A stretch of DNA of 38,910 nucleotides, taken from positions 1 to 38,910 of the forward strand of contig JAGCXQ010000034.1 in NCBI GenBank assembly GCA_017961235.1, written 5' to 3'. Under the pieces are notes generated by a model that saw only the letters and a program-made list of their open reading frames with translations, did not search any database and had not been told where the DNA came from. The DNA comes from Clostridiales bacterium (GTDB lineage Bacteria; Bacillota; Clostridia; Saccharofermentanales; Saccharofermentanaceae). Of this stretch, positions 27,046 to 34,964 are shown one piece after another; the first letter of the stretch is position 1; the number at the start of each line of letters is the position of its first letter. The position numbers and the translations under genes were made by a program.

Positions 27046-27073
27046 GAACATTTCTCATCTGTCATGTGTCTAT
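27046..27073 (+). promoter_or_regulatory. candidate ECF-sigma-type promoter before the sigma factor gene
   Basis: GAACATTT (27046-27053) and GTCTAT (27068-27073) match the general form of ECF promoters (a -35 with an AAC core, and a -10 with GTC). They are about 33 bases before the start codon of an ECF sigma gene, the place where autoregulatory promoters usually lie. No sigma-A promoter of comparable quality is visible in the same gap. Confidence 0.5.
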
Positions 27074-27105
27074 AGGACAGATGCGGACAAAGGAGGCAAA
27101 TTCAG

Positions 27106-28557
27106 ATGACCGAAAAAGAACTCGAAAAGATCTATAATGAAGCCTACCGCGCGGTGTACTGGACAGCATTTTCTCTTCTTAAGAATGAAGATGATGCACA
27201 GGACATCGTTCAGGATACGTTTATTGCCCTGATCAATTCCTATGACAGCATCAAGGACAAGGATAAGATCCTGCCATGGCTGAAAAAGGTCGCCGCCAAC
27301 AGATCTCTGAATCGTCTTACGAGGACGAAGACGGACAATGTGGAGGACGAGTTCTTCGACACAGTCGAGACGGTTCCCGAGGATTTTCTGCCTGATTCAC
27401 TTGTCGAATCAGCTGAGACGCGCAGGATCATCATGGATATCATTGAAAAATCGTTATCCGAAGACATCAGAAGGACACTTATCCTGTTCTATTTTGATGA
27501 GATGAGTACAAAGGAAATTGCGGAAATACTTGGTGTTCCGGATGGAACTGTCCGCCGCCGTCTGAATTTTGCCAGAAACAAAATCAAGAAGGAGGTCGAA
27601 AAGTATGAAGAAGATAATGACACGAAACTGTTTATGGTCGTACCATTCTTAACAAGTCTGTTTACCAAAGAAGCAGAGCAGGTTCCCTTTAAGACGATGC
27701 CAGCTTCACTTACAACTGCCCTGTCCGCATCTACAAAGGCTCTCACTGAAGGAGCCGCGACAAAATCTGCTGCAACTGCAGCCGCGAAAGGAACAGGGAT
27801 TATGACAAGCAAATTTCTAATTGGAGGTATAGCTGCTGTTGTACTTATCGGTGCGACAACCGCAGGGATCCTCATACTTACAAATCAGAAGAAAGAGACC
27901 GAACCGACGAAGATTTCTGATGTTCGGGACGAAGATGCATCGGAGGAGATCGGACTGAACCAGAGTGACTCGGAAGAGAAAGAAAGCCAGAGCGATACGG
28001 TAGCATCGTCTTCTGACGACGCTCCGGAAACCAAGGGAACAGTCGATCCCAATTCGAATGTTCTCATGAAATCCCCGGTAGTAAACGGGTACCCGATCGA
28101 TGTGCCATGTACGATCGGAGATCTTAAGTCGAAAGGATTTGAGATCGATGAAGTCGTCGATGGCGAAATGGTATGCATGGTATATGACCAGCCCGACAAC
28201 TACTACGCACTGAATTGCTACCTGGAAGAACCTGCGGGGGATCAGGCTAATGTCAGTGATGACACACGAGTCGCCGCCATCGAACTGTTCATTATCGGAA
28301 CAGACCTGGATTTCTACGGCCTGGAATTGGGCATGTATGAAGAAGATTTCAAATCGGTCATGGGAACACCGTATGCTATCGCAGGAAGAACCGTCGATCA
28401 CGGACGATACTACTATTACCTGGGACTGGGCGATGTGATCTACGAATTCTATTGTTCTGAACTTACAGAGGATCCGACTAAGCCGGAGCTTGTTTCCATA
28501 AGATTAGGAACACAAGGACATATGTATTCGAAGACCAGACTGGCAGATGTCACATAA
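27106..28557 (+). CDS. membrane-tethered ECF-type sigma factor with extracytoplasmic C-terminal domain
   Basis: A 483-residue protein. Sigma-70 region 2 spans about residues 8-78 (EDDAQDIVQDTFIALINSYD, ILPWLKKVAANRSLN). Region 4 spans about 112-163 (LILFYFDEMSTKEIAEILGVPDGTVRRRL). A low-complexity Ala/Thr linker (about 195-232) follows. One membrane helix lies at about 237-259 (FLIGGIAAVVLIGATTAGILIL), so about 224 residues would lie outside. They begin with an acidic, Ser-rich stalk and end in a folded-looking domain (330-483) without a known motif. In most ECF systems the sensor is a separate anti-sigma factor; here sensor and sigma share one chain. AAAGGAGG precedes ATG 27106. Two lipoprotein genes follow and may be its targets or partners. 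Confidence 0.85.
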   Translation: MTEKELEKIYNEAYRAVYWTAFSLLKNEDDAQDIVQDTFIALINSYDSIKDKDKILPWLKKVAANRSLNRLTRTKTDNVEDEFFDTVETVPEDFLPDSLVESAETRRIIMDIIEKSLSEDIRRTLILFYFDEMSTKEIAEILGVPDGTVRRRLNFARNKIKKEVEKYEEDNDTKLFMVVPFLTSLFTKEAEQVPFKTMPASLTTALSASTKALTEGAATKSAATAAAKGTGIMTSKFLIGGIAAVVLIGATTAGILILTNQKKETEPTKISDVRDEDASEEIGLNQSDSEEKESQSDTVASSSDDAPETKGTVDPNSNVLMKSPVVNGYPIDVPCTIGDLKSKGFEIDEVVDGEMVCMVYDQPDNYYALNCYLEEPAGDQANVSDDTRVAAIELFIIGTDLDFYGLELGMYEEDFKSVMGTPYAIAGRTVDHGRYYYYLGLGDVIYEFYCSELTEDPTKPELVSIRLGTQGHMYSKTRLADVT

Positions 28558-28600
28558 TGCCGGGAGACAGTGCTTTTCACACACAGAATAGGAGATAAAT

Positions 28601-29095
28601 ATGAATAACTTTAAAAAGATAGCAGCCATGATCATGGCAGGGTTAGTAATGCTCGCATTTGCGGGTTGCGGAAAGAAAACAGAAGAAAAATCAAAGGCTC
28701 CTTCCTCGGAGAAAAAATACGAATCTAAAGATTCCGGTTCTTCCAAAAGCAGCGTTGCTTCCACCGTAACTTGGGTAAAAAAGACTGATGCATATGAAAA
28801 AACAATTACCGTCAATTTTGATGAAGATGAGCTGATCATAGATGGTAAGGTAGTAACAGTTTATGTTAAAGAGAATGATGCTTTGAACGAGTATAAATAT
28901 GTTGAAGAAGCACTTCAGGGAGGTTCTATACTTGATGCTAAACTGGAGAATAAAACGATTACACAGATATTTGATATTAATAGTGATACGTTATCCGGCG
29001 TCAGTTTTTCTAAAACATCCAGAAACAAGACCAATTATAAAAGATATGTTGAAAACTTAGGTTTTATAAGCACAGATTCCCCGGAAACACATTGA
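28601..29095 (+). CDS. small predicted lipoprotein, AT-rich gene
   Basis: A 164-residue protein with a signal sequence and lipobox LAFAGC (Cys23), then a Lys/Glu/Ser-rich linker and a small mixed domain (about 55-164) that I do not recognise. It should be anchored to the outer face of the membrane. AGGAG precedes ATG 28601. The gene is visibly richer in A and T than its neighbours and uses more AAA, GAT and ATA codons, which hints at a separate origin. It lies 43 bases after the tethered sigma factor and 18 bases before the next lipoprotein gene, with no terminator, so the three may form one transcript. Confidence 0.8.
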   Translation: MNNFKKIAAMIMAGLVMLAFAGCGKKTEEKSKAPSSEKKYESKDSGSSKSSVASTVTWVKKTDAYEKTITVNFDEDELIIDGKVVTVYVKENDALNEYKYVEEALQGGSILDAKLENKTITQIFDINSDTLSGVSFSKTSRNKTNYKRYVENLGFISTDSPETH

Positions 29096-29113
29096 GAATA
29101 AGGAGTTTATAAA

Positions 29114-29794
29114 ATGAGATATTTGAAAAAAGTTATGAGCGTAGCATTGGCAGGGATCCTGGCACTTGGACTGTGTTCCTGCGGTAAAAAATCCAAAAGC
29201 GGAAAATCGGCAGAACTTACCGTGAAGAAAGGGGATACAGTAACATTCGGATCCTATGGCGGGAAAAAGATCGAGTGGATCGTGCTGGATACCGGCGATA
29301 ATGGAGCCCTGATCATCTCGAAGGAAGGCCTCGATGCAAAACAAGTCGATGATCAAGCGGAGATGATAGAGTATCTCTGGGAAGACTGTGATCTTAGGGC
29401 ATGGCTGAATGGTGAATTCTATGATAAGTCTTTCAGTGATGATGAGAAGCTAAAAATCAATAAGTCGACCGTCAAATTCGAGAAGTGCCCGGAAGAATAT
29501 GCGTTTGCCAGTGATGGAAAGGATGTTGAAGACTACGTGTTCCTTCTTAGTTACAGCGAAGCAGAGAAGTATTTTAAGTCCGACTCGGACAGAAAGTGCC
29601 CGATCTCTGAAACGGCGAAGAATAACGGAGGAAAAGAACTCGGCGGCTATTGCCGGTGGTGGCTTCGTACAAACGCAGTATACAAGAATTCTTTTATAAT
29701 CGTGGAAAGTGACGGGTCATATCGGACAAATAGCGGGACTTCCGGAAACCAGACGGAGGTCTGTGTCCGGCCGGCCATGTGGGTCACGATCTAA
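29114..29794 (+). CDS. predicted lipoprotein with DUF6273-like domain
   Basis: A 226-residue protein with a lipobox ending in LCSC (Cys23). The mature part fits the DUF6273 pattern, common in secreted and surface proteins of gut Clostridia: KKGDTVTFGSYGGKKIEWIVLD near the start, CDLRAWLNGEFYDKSFSDDE in the middle, VFLLSYSEAEKYF, then a WWLRT segment and the closing VRPAMWV. The biochemical role of the domain is not known to me; it shares features with the C-type-lectin-like fold of formylglycine-type proteins. AAGGAG precedes ATG 29114. It follows the AT-rich lipoprotein by 18 bases and ends the group. Confidence 0.83.
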   Translation: MRYLKKVMSVALAGILALGLCSCGKKSKSGKSAELTVKKGDTVTFGSYGGKKIEWIVLDTGDNGALIISKEGLDAKQVDDQAEMIEYLWEDCDLRAWLNGEFYDKSFSDDEKLKINKSTVKFEKCPEEYAFASDGKDVEDYVFLLSYSEAEKYFKSDSDRKCPISETAKNNGGKELGGYCRWWLRTNAVYKNSFIIVESDGSYRTNSGTSGNQTEVCVRPAMWVTI

Positions 29795-29861
29795 ATTGAA
29801 AAGGATTCGTAACATAAAAGGGGCCTTCTCTGATTGAAAGAAAAAAGCAAGTCGGGTAACA

Positions 29862-29899
29862 TGATATAAGAATAGTTATGCGAAGCGGCTTTTTCGCAT
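29862..29899 (+). promoter_or_regulatory. clpX promoter (extended -10) and leader hairpin
   Basis: TG-A-TATAAG (29862-29870) fits an extended -10 element. It is followed by the hairpin ATGCGAA (29878-29884) / TTCGCAT (29893-29899) at the very start of the expected transcript. The hairpin could stabilise the clpX mRNA. Confidence 0.4.
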
Positions 29900-29916
29900 C
29901 GGTATGAGAGGTATGT

Positions 29917-31236
29917 ATGAGTAAAGACGATGTACTGGATTTTGATGGTATCATCCACTGTTCATTCTGTGGTAAAGGGGAAAATGAAGTCTCCCGTATG
30001 CTGGCGGGCCCGCCGGGTATCTATATCTGTAATGAGTGTGTGATGATCTGTGAGTCTATCCTTGCGGAAGACGAAGTCGGAATCAAATCCACAAAAGGCA
30101 CCGGCACAGGTCCGAAGGATCATCTGCCGACTCCTTCCGAGCTGAAGGCAGCGCTCGACGAGTATGTTATCGGTCAGGAACAGGCGAAGAAGGCGCTTTC
30201 CGTCGCTGTATATAACCACTATAAGCGTGTATTCTCGAAGTTTAATACGACAGACGATATCGAACTGACGAAGAGTAATATCCTTCTGATCGGACCGACC
30301 GGATGCGGTAAGACACTTCTGGCACAGACACTGGCCCGTGCACTGAATGTGCCGTTTGCGATCGCGGATGCAACTACGCTCACGGAAGCAGGCTACGTCG
30401 GTGAGGATGTTGAGAATATCCTTCTGAAGCTTCTGCAGGCAGCGGACTATAACGTCGAGTCGGCTCAGAGAGGTATCATCTATATCGATGAGATCGATAA
30501 GATCACGAAGAAGTCAGAGAACCCCTCGATCACGAGAGATGTCAGCGGTGAAGGCGTTCAGCAGGCACTCCTGAAGATCCTCGAGAGCACGGTGGCGAAT
30601 GTTCCTCCGCAAGGCGGAAGAAAACACCCGCATCAGGAGTTCATCCAGATCGATACAACGAATATCCTGTTTATCTGCGGCGGTGCTTTTGACGGACTGG
30701 AAAAGATCATCGAGCAGCGCGTAGGTAAGAAGAACTTCGGATTTGGCGCCGAGATCGTTTCCCAGCAGGAAAAGCAGGCCGGAGAGTGGCTGTCTCAGCT
30801 CGTACCGCAGGACCTCATGAAGTTCGGTCTTATCCCTGAGTTTATCGGACGTGTTCCGATCAACGTCACACTGGACGGACTTGATGAAGAAGCTCTGATC
30901 CGTATCCTCCGAGAGCCGAAGAATGCTCTTCTGAAGCAGTACTGGAAGATGCTGAAGATGGATGGCGTCGAGCTGGAATTCGACGACGATGCCGTTACGG
31001 AGATCGCGAAGAAAGCCATCGAGAGAAAGACCGGTGCGCGAGGACTTCGTGCGATCCTCGAAGATCTGATGCTGGATATCATGTACGATGTACCTTCCCA
31101 GCAGGATGCTGTTAAGTGTATCGTGCATAAGGAATGCGTCACGGAGGGAACCACTCCGGAACTTATCAAGGGCGCAAAGCCGAAGAAGTCCAGATCGAGA
31201 AGCGGAAGCGAAAAGACCGAGGAAAAGGGTGCATAA
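29917..31236 (+). CDS. clpX: ATP-dependent Clp protease ATP-binding subunit ClpX
   Basis: AAA+ unfoldase of 439 residues that feeds substrates to the ClpP peptidase. The N-terminal zinc-binding domain has Cys15, Cys18, Cys38 and Cys41 (CSFCGKGE...CNEC). The AAA+ core has Walker [13 protein letters not shown], the pore loop in [10 protein letters not shown], Walker [11 protein letters not shown], and the C-terminal small domain with [12 protein letters not shown]. The ClpP-docking tripeptide, usually IGF or LGF, reads FGF here (residues 274-276). No clpP is adjacent, although tig-clpP-clpX is common in Clostridia; ClpP must be encoded elsewhere. The tail is Lys/Ser/Arg-rich. Confidence 0.97.
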   Translation: MSKDDVLDFDGIIHCSFCGKGENEVSRMLAGPPGIYICNECVMICESILAEDEVGIKSTKGTGTGPKDHLPTPSELKAALDEYVIGQEQAKKALSVAVYNHYKRVFSKFNTTDDIELTKSNILLIGPTGCGKTLLAQTLARALNVPFAIADATTLTEAGYVGEDVENILLKLLQAADYNVESAQRGIIYIDEIDKITKKSENPSITRDVSGEGVQQALLKILESTVANVPPQGGRKHPHQEFIQIDTTNILFICGGAFDGLEKIIEQRVGKKNFGFGAEIVSQQEKQAGEWLSQLVPQDLMKFGLIPEFIGRVPINVTLDGLDEEALIRILREPKNALLKQYWKMLKMDGVELEFDDDAVTEIAKKAIERKTGARGLRAILEDLMLDIMYDVPSQQDAVKCIVHKECVTEGTTPELIKGAKPKKSRSRSGSEKTEEKGA

Positions 31237-31266
31237 TACTTGCCCGGACTAAAGGACGGTTGACCT

Positions 31267-31635
31267 ATGGCGAAGAAATTAAGAGAGCTCATAGAGGAAG
31301 CGGAAGCATTTATATCTGAATACGATCAGGTCCTCCAAAAAGGCGGGACCGGTGATAAAAGCAGGCTTTTAAGCCTGCTTTCGTATATGAACAGGTGGCT
31401 CCTCTATATGCAGCATGAGCGGCTGATCCATCTGATCGTAACAGTGCTTTTCGCGCTGGCAATGCTGATCGTATTCGGCGTATTTGTCCTGTCGGGAGCG
31501 ATGTACATTCTGGCACTTCTGGCTCTGATCCTGGTGCTTCTTGTTCCTTATATCGTGCATTACTTCCACCTGGAAAACGGTGTGCAGAAAATGTATACTC
31601 TGATTGATGAACTTGAAAAACGAAAGGGGCAGTGA
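31267..31635 (+). CDS. small two-span membrane protein of unknown function
   Basis: I do not recognise this 122-residue protein. A charged N-terminal helix is followed by two adjacent membrane spans (LIHLIVTVLFALAMLIVFGVFVL and MYILALLALILVLLVPYIV) and a short basic C-terminal helix, so both ends should face the cytosol. It follows clpX by 30 bases and its stop lies 2 bases before the start codon of the ROK kinase, so it is translated with it. A role in membrane organisation or as a partner of either neighbour would be speculation. Confidence 0.75.
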   Translation: MAKKLRELIEEAEAFISEYDQVLQKGGTGDKSRLLSLLSYMNRWLLYMQHERLIHLIVTVLFALAMLIVFGVFVLSGAMYILALLALILVLLVPYIVHYFHLENGVQKMYTLIDELEKRKGQ

Positions 31636-31637
31636 CT

Positions 31638-32609
31638 ATGGCAAACGGTAAGTATTATATCTGCCTGGACATCGGCGGAACGAAGGTCCTGGGCGTTATC
31701 TTCAACAGTAAGCGCGAGATCGTATACCGCGTGAAGAAAAAGACGAAAGCCGGCGGAGATGATTCGCAGAATATCGAGAATACGATCATTTCTCTTGTGG
31801 AGCAGCTGATCTCGGAATATAAGATCACCATCAAAGATGTGGCGGCCATCGCGGCAGGTGCCCCGGGCGTGATCAATATCGAAAAGGGAATAGTGCTTTT
31901 CTCGCCGAATCTTCCTTGGAAAAACTATGAGATCAAAAAGGCGATCGAAAAGAAATTCAAAGTACCTTTCTTCATCGGAAACGACGTCAATGTCGGCGTA
32001 TATGGCGAGTGGAAATACGGCGCGGCCAAGGGACTTACCCAGGTGGTCGGACTCTTCGTCGGCACCGGAATGGGCGCGGGATTGATCCTCGACGGCAAGC
32101 TCTATACCGGACATCTGGATAAAGGCGCGGAGTGCGGGCATATGGTTCTTGATCCGGAAGGCCCGAAGTGCAACTGCGGACAGAGAGGCTGCCTCGAAGC
32201 ATTCTCCAGTAAGCAGGGTATCTCGGACTATATCCGCACACAGGCGGAAAGAGGAAGAACCACATCGATGGCCAAAGCCGTATCAAAGGGTGTCTTTAAG
32301 AGTAAAGCGCTGAAGGCTTCCTATGATGAGGGGGATGAGGTCACGATCGAAGCCATCGACCGTGCGTGCCATTATCTTGCGATCGGATGCGGCAACCTGA
32401 TCAACACATTCAGCCCGGAGATGATCGTGCTCGGCGGCGGTGTCATGGAAGCCATGGGAAATGTTTTTCTCGAGAAAGTGCTTAAGGAAGTGGACCGCTA
32501 CTGCATGCCGTCGATCCGCGACACGGTAACGATCAAGGCCGCCGCTCTGGGTGACGACTCGATCCTTTACGGTGCACTGGCAATGATCGATGAGATGCTG
32601 AAGAATTAA
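31638..32609 (+). CDS. ROK-family glucokinase / sugar kinase
   Basis: A 323-residue ROK kinase, most like Firmicute glucokinases, which phosphorylate glucose at C6 using ATP. It shows the phosphate-binding loop DIGGTKVLGVIF near the N-terminus and the catalytic region GNDVNVGVYGEWKYGAAKG. The sugar-site segment KGAECGHMVLD comes next, then the ROK zinc motif CNCGQRGCLEAF. There is no DNA-binding domain, so it is an enzyme and not a ROK repressor. ATG 31638 is preferred over GTG 31632 because AAAGGGG lies 8 bases upstream. Its stop overlaps the stop of the convergent minus-strand gene (TTAA at 32606-32609). The exact sugar is inferred. Confidence 0.88.
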   Translation: MANGKYYICLDIGGTKVLGVIFNSKREIVYRVKKKTKAGGDDSQNIENTIISLVEQLISEYKITIKDVAAIAAGAPGVINIEKGIVLFSPNLPWKNYEIKKAIEKKFKVPFFIGNDVNVGVYGEWKYGAAKGLTQVVGLFVGTGMGAGLILDGKLYTGHLDKGAECGHMVLDPEGPKCNCGQRGCLEAFSSKQGISDYIRTQAERGRTTSMAKAVSKGVFKSKALKASYDEGDEVTIEAIDRACHYLAIGCGNLINTFSPEMIVLGGGVMEAMGNVFLEKVLKEVDRYCMPSIRDTVTIKAAALGDDSILYGALAMIDEMLKN

Positions 32610-33841
32610 CCGTTCTTCTTATTATATCGGACAGATTCATATCGGGAGGTCAGTTCAGAGATGGACGGATCTCCCATTTCTTTGATCTGTTCCTCGATCT
32701 GGCGTGGTGAAGAAGCCTTTTTGACGGTGATACCCTTCCGGATGGCACGGGTAACAGTGTTATAGTACTGTTTTCGGATCTTAGCCTCGTAACCTTCTCC
32801 GAAATCCATATGACGGGCAGAGGCTTTCTTCGCCTTCGGAACATCCTCGATGATGTCGATCACGGCTTTGTTCTCGATGACTTTCTCGGTGTCTTCCGCC
32901 AGGCGGAAACGCTTGATCAGGCGGCGGATCGTGTTGATGAGAATGAAGAAGAAGAAAAGTGCGATCGCAACGATCAGGATGACCGTGATGATCACGGAAG
33001 CCTCGGACGGCTCATAATCCTCGGCATCCGGCTGGATCAGCTCGGCGCCGTGGTTGCTGTACTCGCTACTGCCGCCATGGATCCATTTATCAAAAAGCTG
33101 AATGAGGTATCCGAAGAAGGTAAAGATGGCGCCGATGATATGCGAGACGATCGAAGAGATCGTGTCGATCGGCATACAAAGAAGCAGGAGCAGGGAAAAC
33201 ATAATACCGCCGAAGATCAGGACGATAGAGTAGTGGTTCTGATTCTTCATGTCCTTGATCGGCTGGGTCGATGAGTGGAGATTGTGATAGTACTTGGTGT
33301 CAAAGACATCCAGCTGTCTGGCGGCGAAGTGAAGAACGACGAGCATGATCGAATCTAAAAGCACGTAGAATGTTTTGTCTGTTGATCCCATGATAAGAAG
33401 AGTGAAAAGAAGGACTGTGTGTACCGACAAAAGCACGACCAGATTATCGAACAGAATGTGCTTCGTTTTCTTCGAGTAGCGGTATGTCAGGGAATGGATA
33501 AATAGCGAAAATGCACATATCCCGAGGAAAACAGTCGCTCCTAGAGCTTCGGAAGTTCCCTCCAGAACCAGATAATAAAGAATGGTCAGGTAGATGGCTC
33601 CTGCGATAAGGTGGGATAAGATCATCAGCGGCTGGGCGATACGAAGCCTTCGGATGAATACGAATGCCACGCTTAAGAAGCAAAGAGAGCAAAGATGATT
33701 ATAGGAGAGTTCGGAAACCGTAAAGTACACAAGACCGATGACACCTACGGAGATAATGGAAAAACAGACCATAAGCGAACTCATGATCTCTATGACGAGA
33801 TAATCCATTACTAGACGGCGCTTCTTCGTATTACCGGTCAT
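32606..33841 (-). CDS. multi-span membrane protein with DUF4129-like C-terminus
   Basis: A 411-residue protein with seven or so membrane spans in its first 320 residues, including a long one at about 295-315 (VIITVILIVAIALFFFFIL). A cytosolic tail has a segment (RKQYYNTVTRAIRKGI, then SPRQIEEQI and SRYESVRYNKK) that resembles the DUF4129 domain. It is the last gene of a MoxR-DUF58 operon. In many bacteria the third gene encodes a TgpA-like transglutaminase with the same DUF4129 tail. Here no Cys-His-Asp transglutaminase domain is seen, so this is a shortened relative. It overlaps the DUF58 gene by 11 bases, with GGAGG before ATG 33841. Confidence 0.75.
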   Translation of the reverse strand: MTGNTKKRRLVMDYLVIEIMSSLMVCFSIISVGVIGLVYFTVSELSYNHLCSLCFLSVAFVFIRRLRIAQPLMILSHLIAGAIYLTILYYLVLEGTSEALGATVFLGICAFSLFIHSLTYRYSKKTKHILFDNLVVLLSVHTVLLFTLLIMGSTDKTFYVLLDSIMLVVLHFAARQLDVFDTKYYHNLHSSTQPIKDMKNQNHYSIVLIFGGIMFSLLLLLCMPIDTISSIVSHIIGAIFTFFGYLIQLFDKWIHGGSSEYSNHGAELIQPDAEDYEPSEASVIITVILIVAIALFFFFILINTIRRLIKRFRLAEDTEKVIENKAVIDIIEDVPKAKKASARHMDFGEGYEAKIRKQYYNTVTRAIRKGITVKKASSPRQIEEQIKEMGDPSISELTSRYESVRYNKKNG

Positions 33842-34964
33842 TTCCTTTTACCTCCCATCTCATAAAATCAGATCGGAGCTCGGATTCCATCTCGGGCATC
33901 GCAGTCGTACGATAGCATGGCCAGACCCATAGCAGGGACGGGCGCTTCCGCTTCAGGTTAAGAAGTACCGGACGGAAAGTGGCATCGTATTTCGGGGAGA
34001 TCACGACGATATAGTCATTTGCTCCCGTGCTGGAAAGATATTCATCGATAAGATCGGAAAACGGGACGACTCCTGCAGTAAGGTCGATCCTGGCAAGGGC
34101 CAGACCTCTTCTTATATTATCTCCGTTTTCCGCGGCGAGCGCATCGATAACGGGGTTGCCGGTGATCGCATCTCTTCCGTTTGTGAAGATCTGTGACGGG
34201 ATCCCGGCGGAGTTCAGTTCATATGCATACGAGTAGGCAAGGCTGATGGATTTTTCCAAAAGTGCAACAGATTCCTTGATGTTATAGAATTCGAGATTCA
34301 GAAAGATCGATACCTGGCGGGTGGAGGTGGATGCATTCTGGTTGACCATGAAATCACCGGCTTTGGCGGTTGCTGTCCAGTTGATCGACCGCATCGGATC
34401 CCATGGCTGGTATTCGCGGATACCGGCAAAGGAGAAGGGGTCCGTAAGAAGTGTTCTTCTTTGCTGAATATCGCTGAAGGTGATCGAAAGAAGTGTCTGA
34501 AGGTCCGGAAGCGGGATCAGCTCGGGAAGGATCGTGATACTGGCATCATTATCAAATGTGCGCGTGATCTTCTCCATCAGAAGGATATCGGAAGTAGTAA
34601 GGTTGACACGGACGAATGAGTAATAGCCGCGTCTGGCACACTTGACCTTGATACGTCTGGTGTGGCGGGAGTTTGGCTTCATCGTGAGCATGTCTTCACG
34701 ATACACGAGATCCGACAGGGTCGAGTTCGTCATATCAAGAAATTCCAGCGAGGTCGGTGATTCGAACTTAAGAAGAACGAAGGGAAGAGGAAGCCTCTTA
34801 TTATTCTCGGCAACTTCGATAACTTCGATGACTTCGCCGAAGGAGGCAACAGGCTTGGAAAAGGTCACGCGAAGAGTGAGATCGTCCAGCGCATGAGTGC
34901 GGTAGAAGATCAGTTCTGCAATTGCCAGAATGGCTAGAATTACTAGAAAAACGATCAGTTTCAT
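33831..34964 (-). CDS. DUF58 domain protein (MoxR-associated)
   Basis: A 377-residue protein with an N-terminal membrane anchor (LIVFLVILAILAIAELIFY). A beta-rich region follows, then the DUF58 signature around residues 175-212 (DPFSFAGIREYQPWDPMRSINW then TAKAGDFMVNQ). A C-terminal von Willebrand A-like region comes last. DUF58 proteins are regular partners of MoxR ATPases and are thought to help assemble or activate an envelope or enzyme complex. Its start overlaps the MoxR stop (ATGA at 34961-34964). The substrate of this system is unknown. Confidence 0.9.
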   Translation of the reverse strand: MKLIVFLVILAILAIAELIFYRTHALDDLTLRVTFSKPVASFGEVIEVIEVAENNKRLPLPFVLLKFESPTSLEFLDMTNSTLSDLVYREDMLTMKPNSRHTRRIKVKCARRGYYSFVRVNLTTSDILLMEKITRTFDNDASITILPELIPLPDLQTLLSITFSDIQQRRTLLTDPFSFAGIREYQPWDPMRSINWTATAKAGDFMVNQNASTSTRQVSIFLNLEFYNIKESVALLEKSISLAYSYAYELNSAGIPSQIFTNGRDAITGNPVIDALAAENGDNIRRGLALARIDLTAGVVPFSDLIDEYLSSTGANDYIVVISPKYDATFRPVLLNLKRKRPSLLWVWPCYRTTAMPEMESELRSDFMRWEVKGNDR

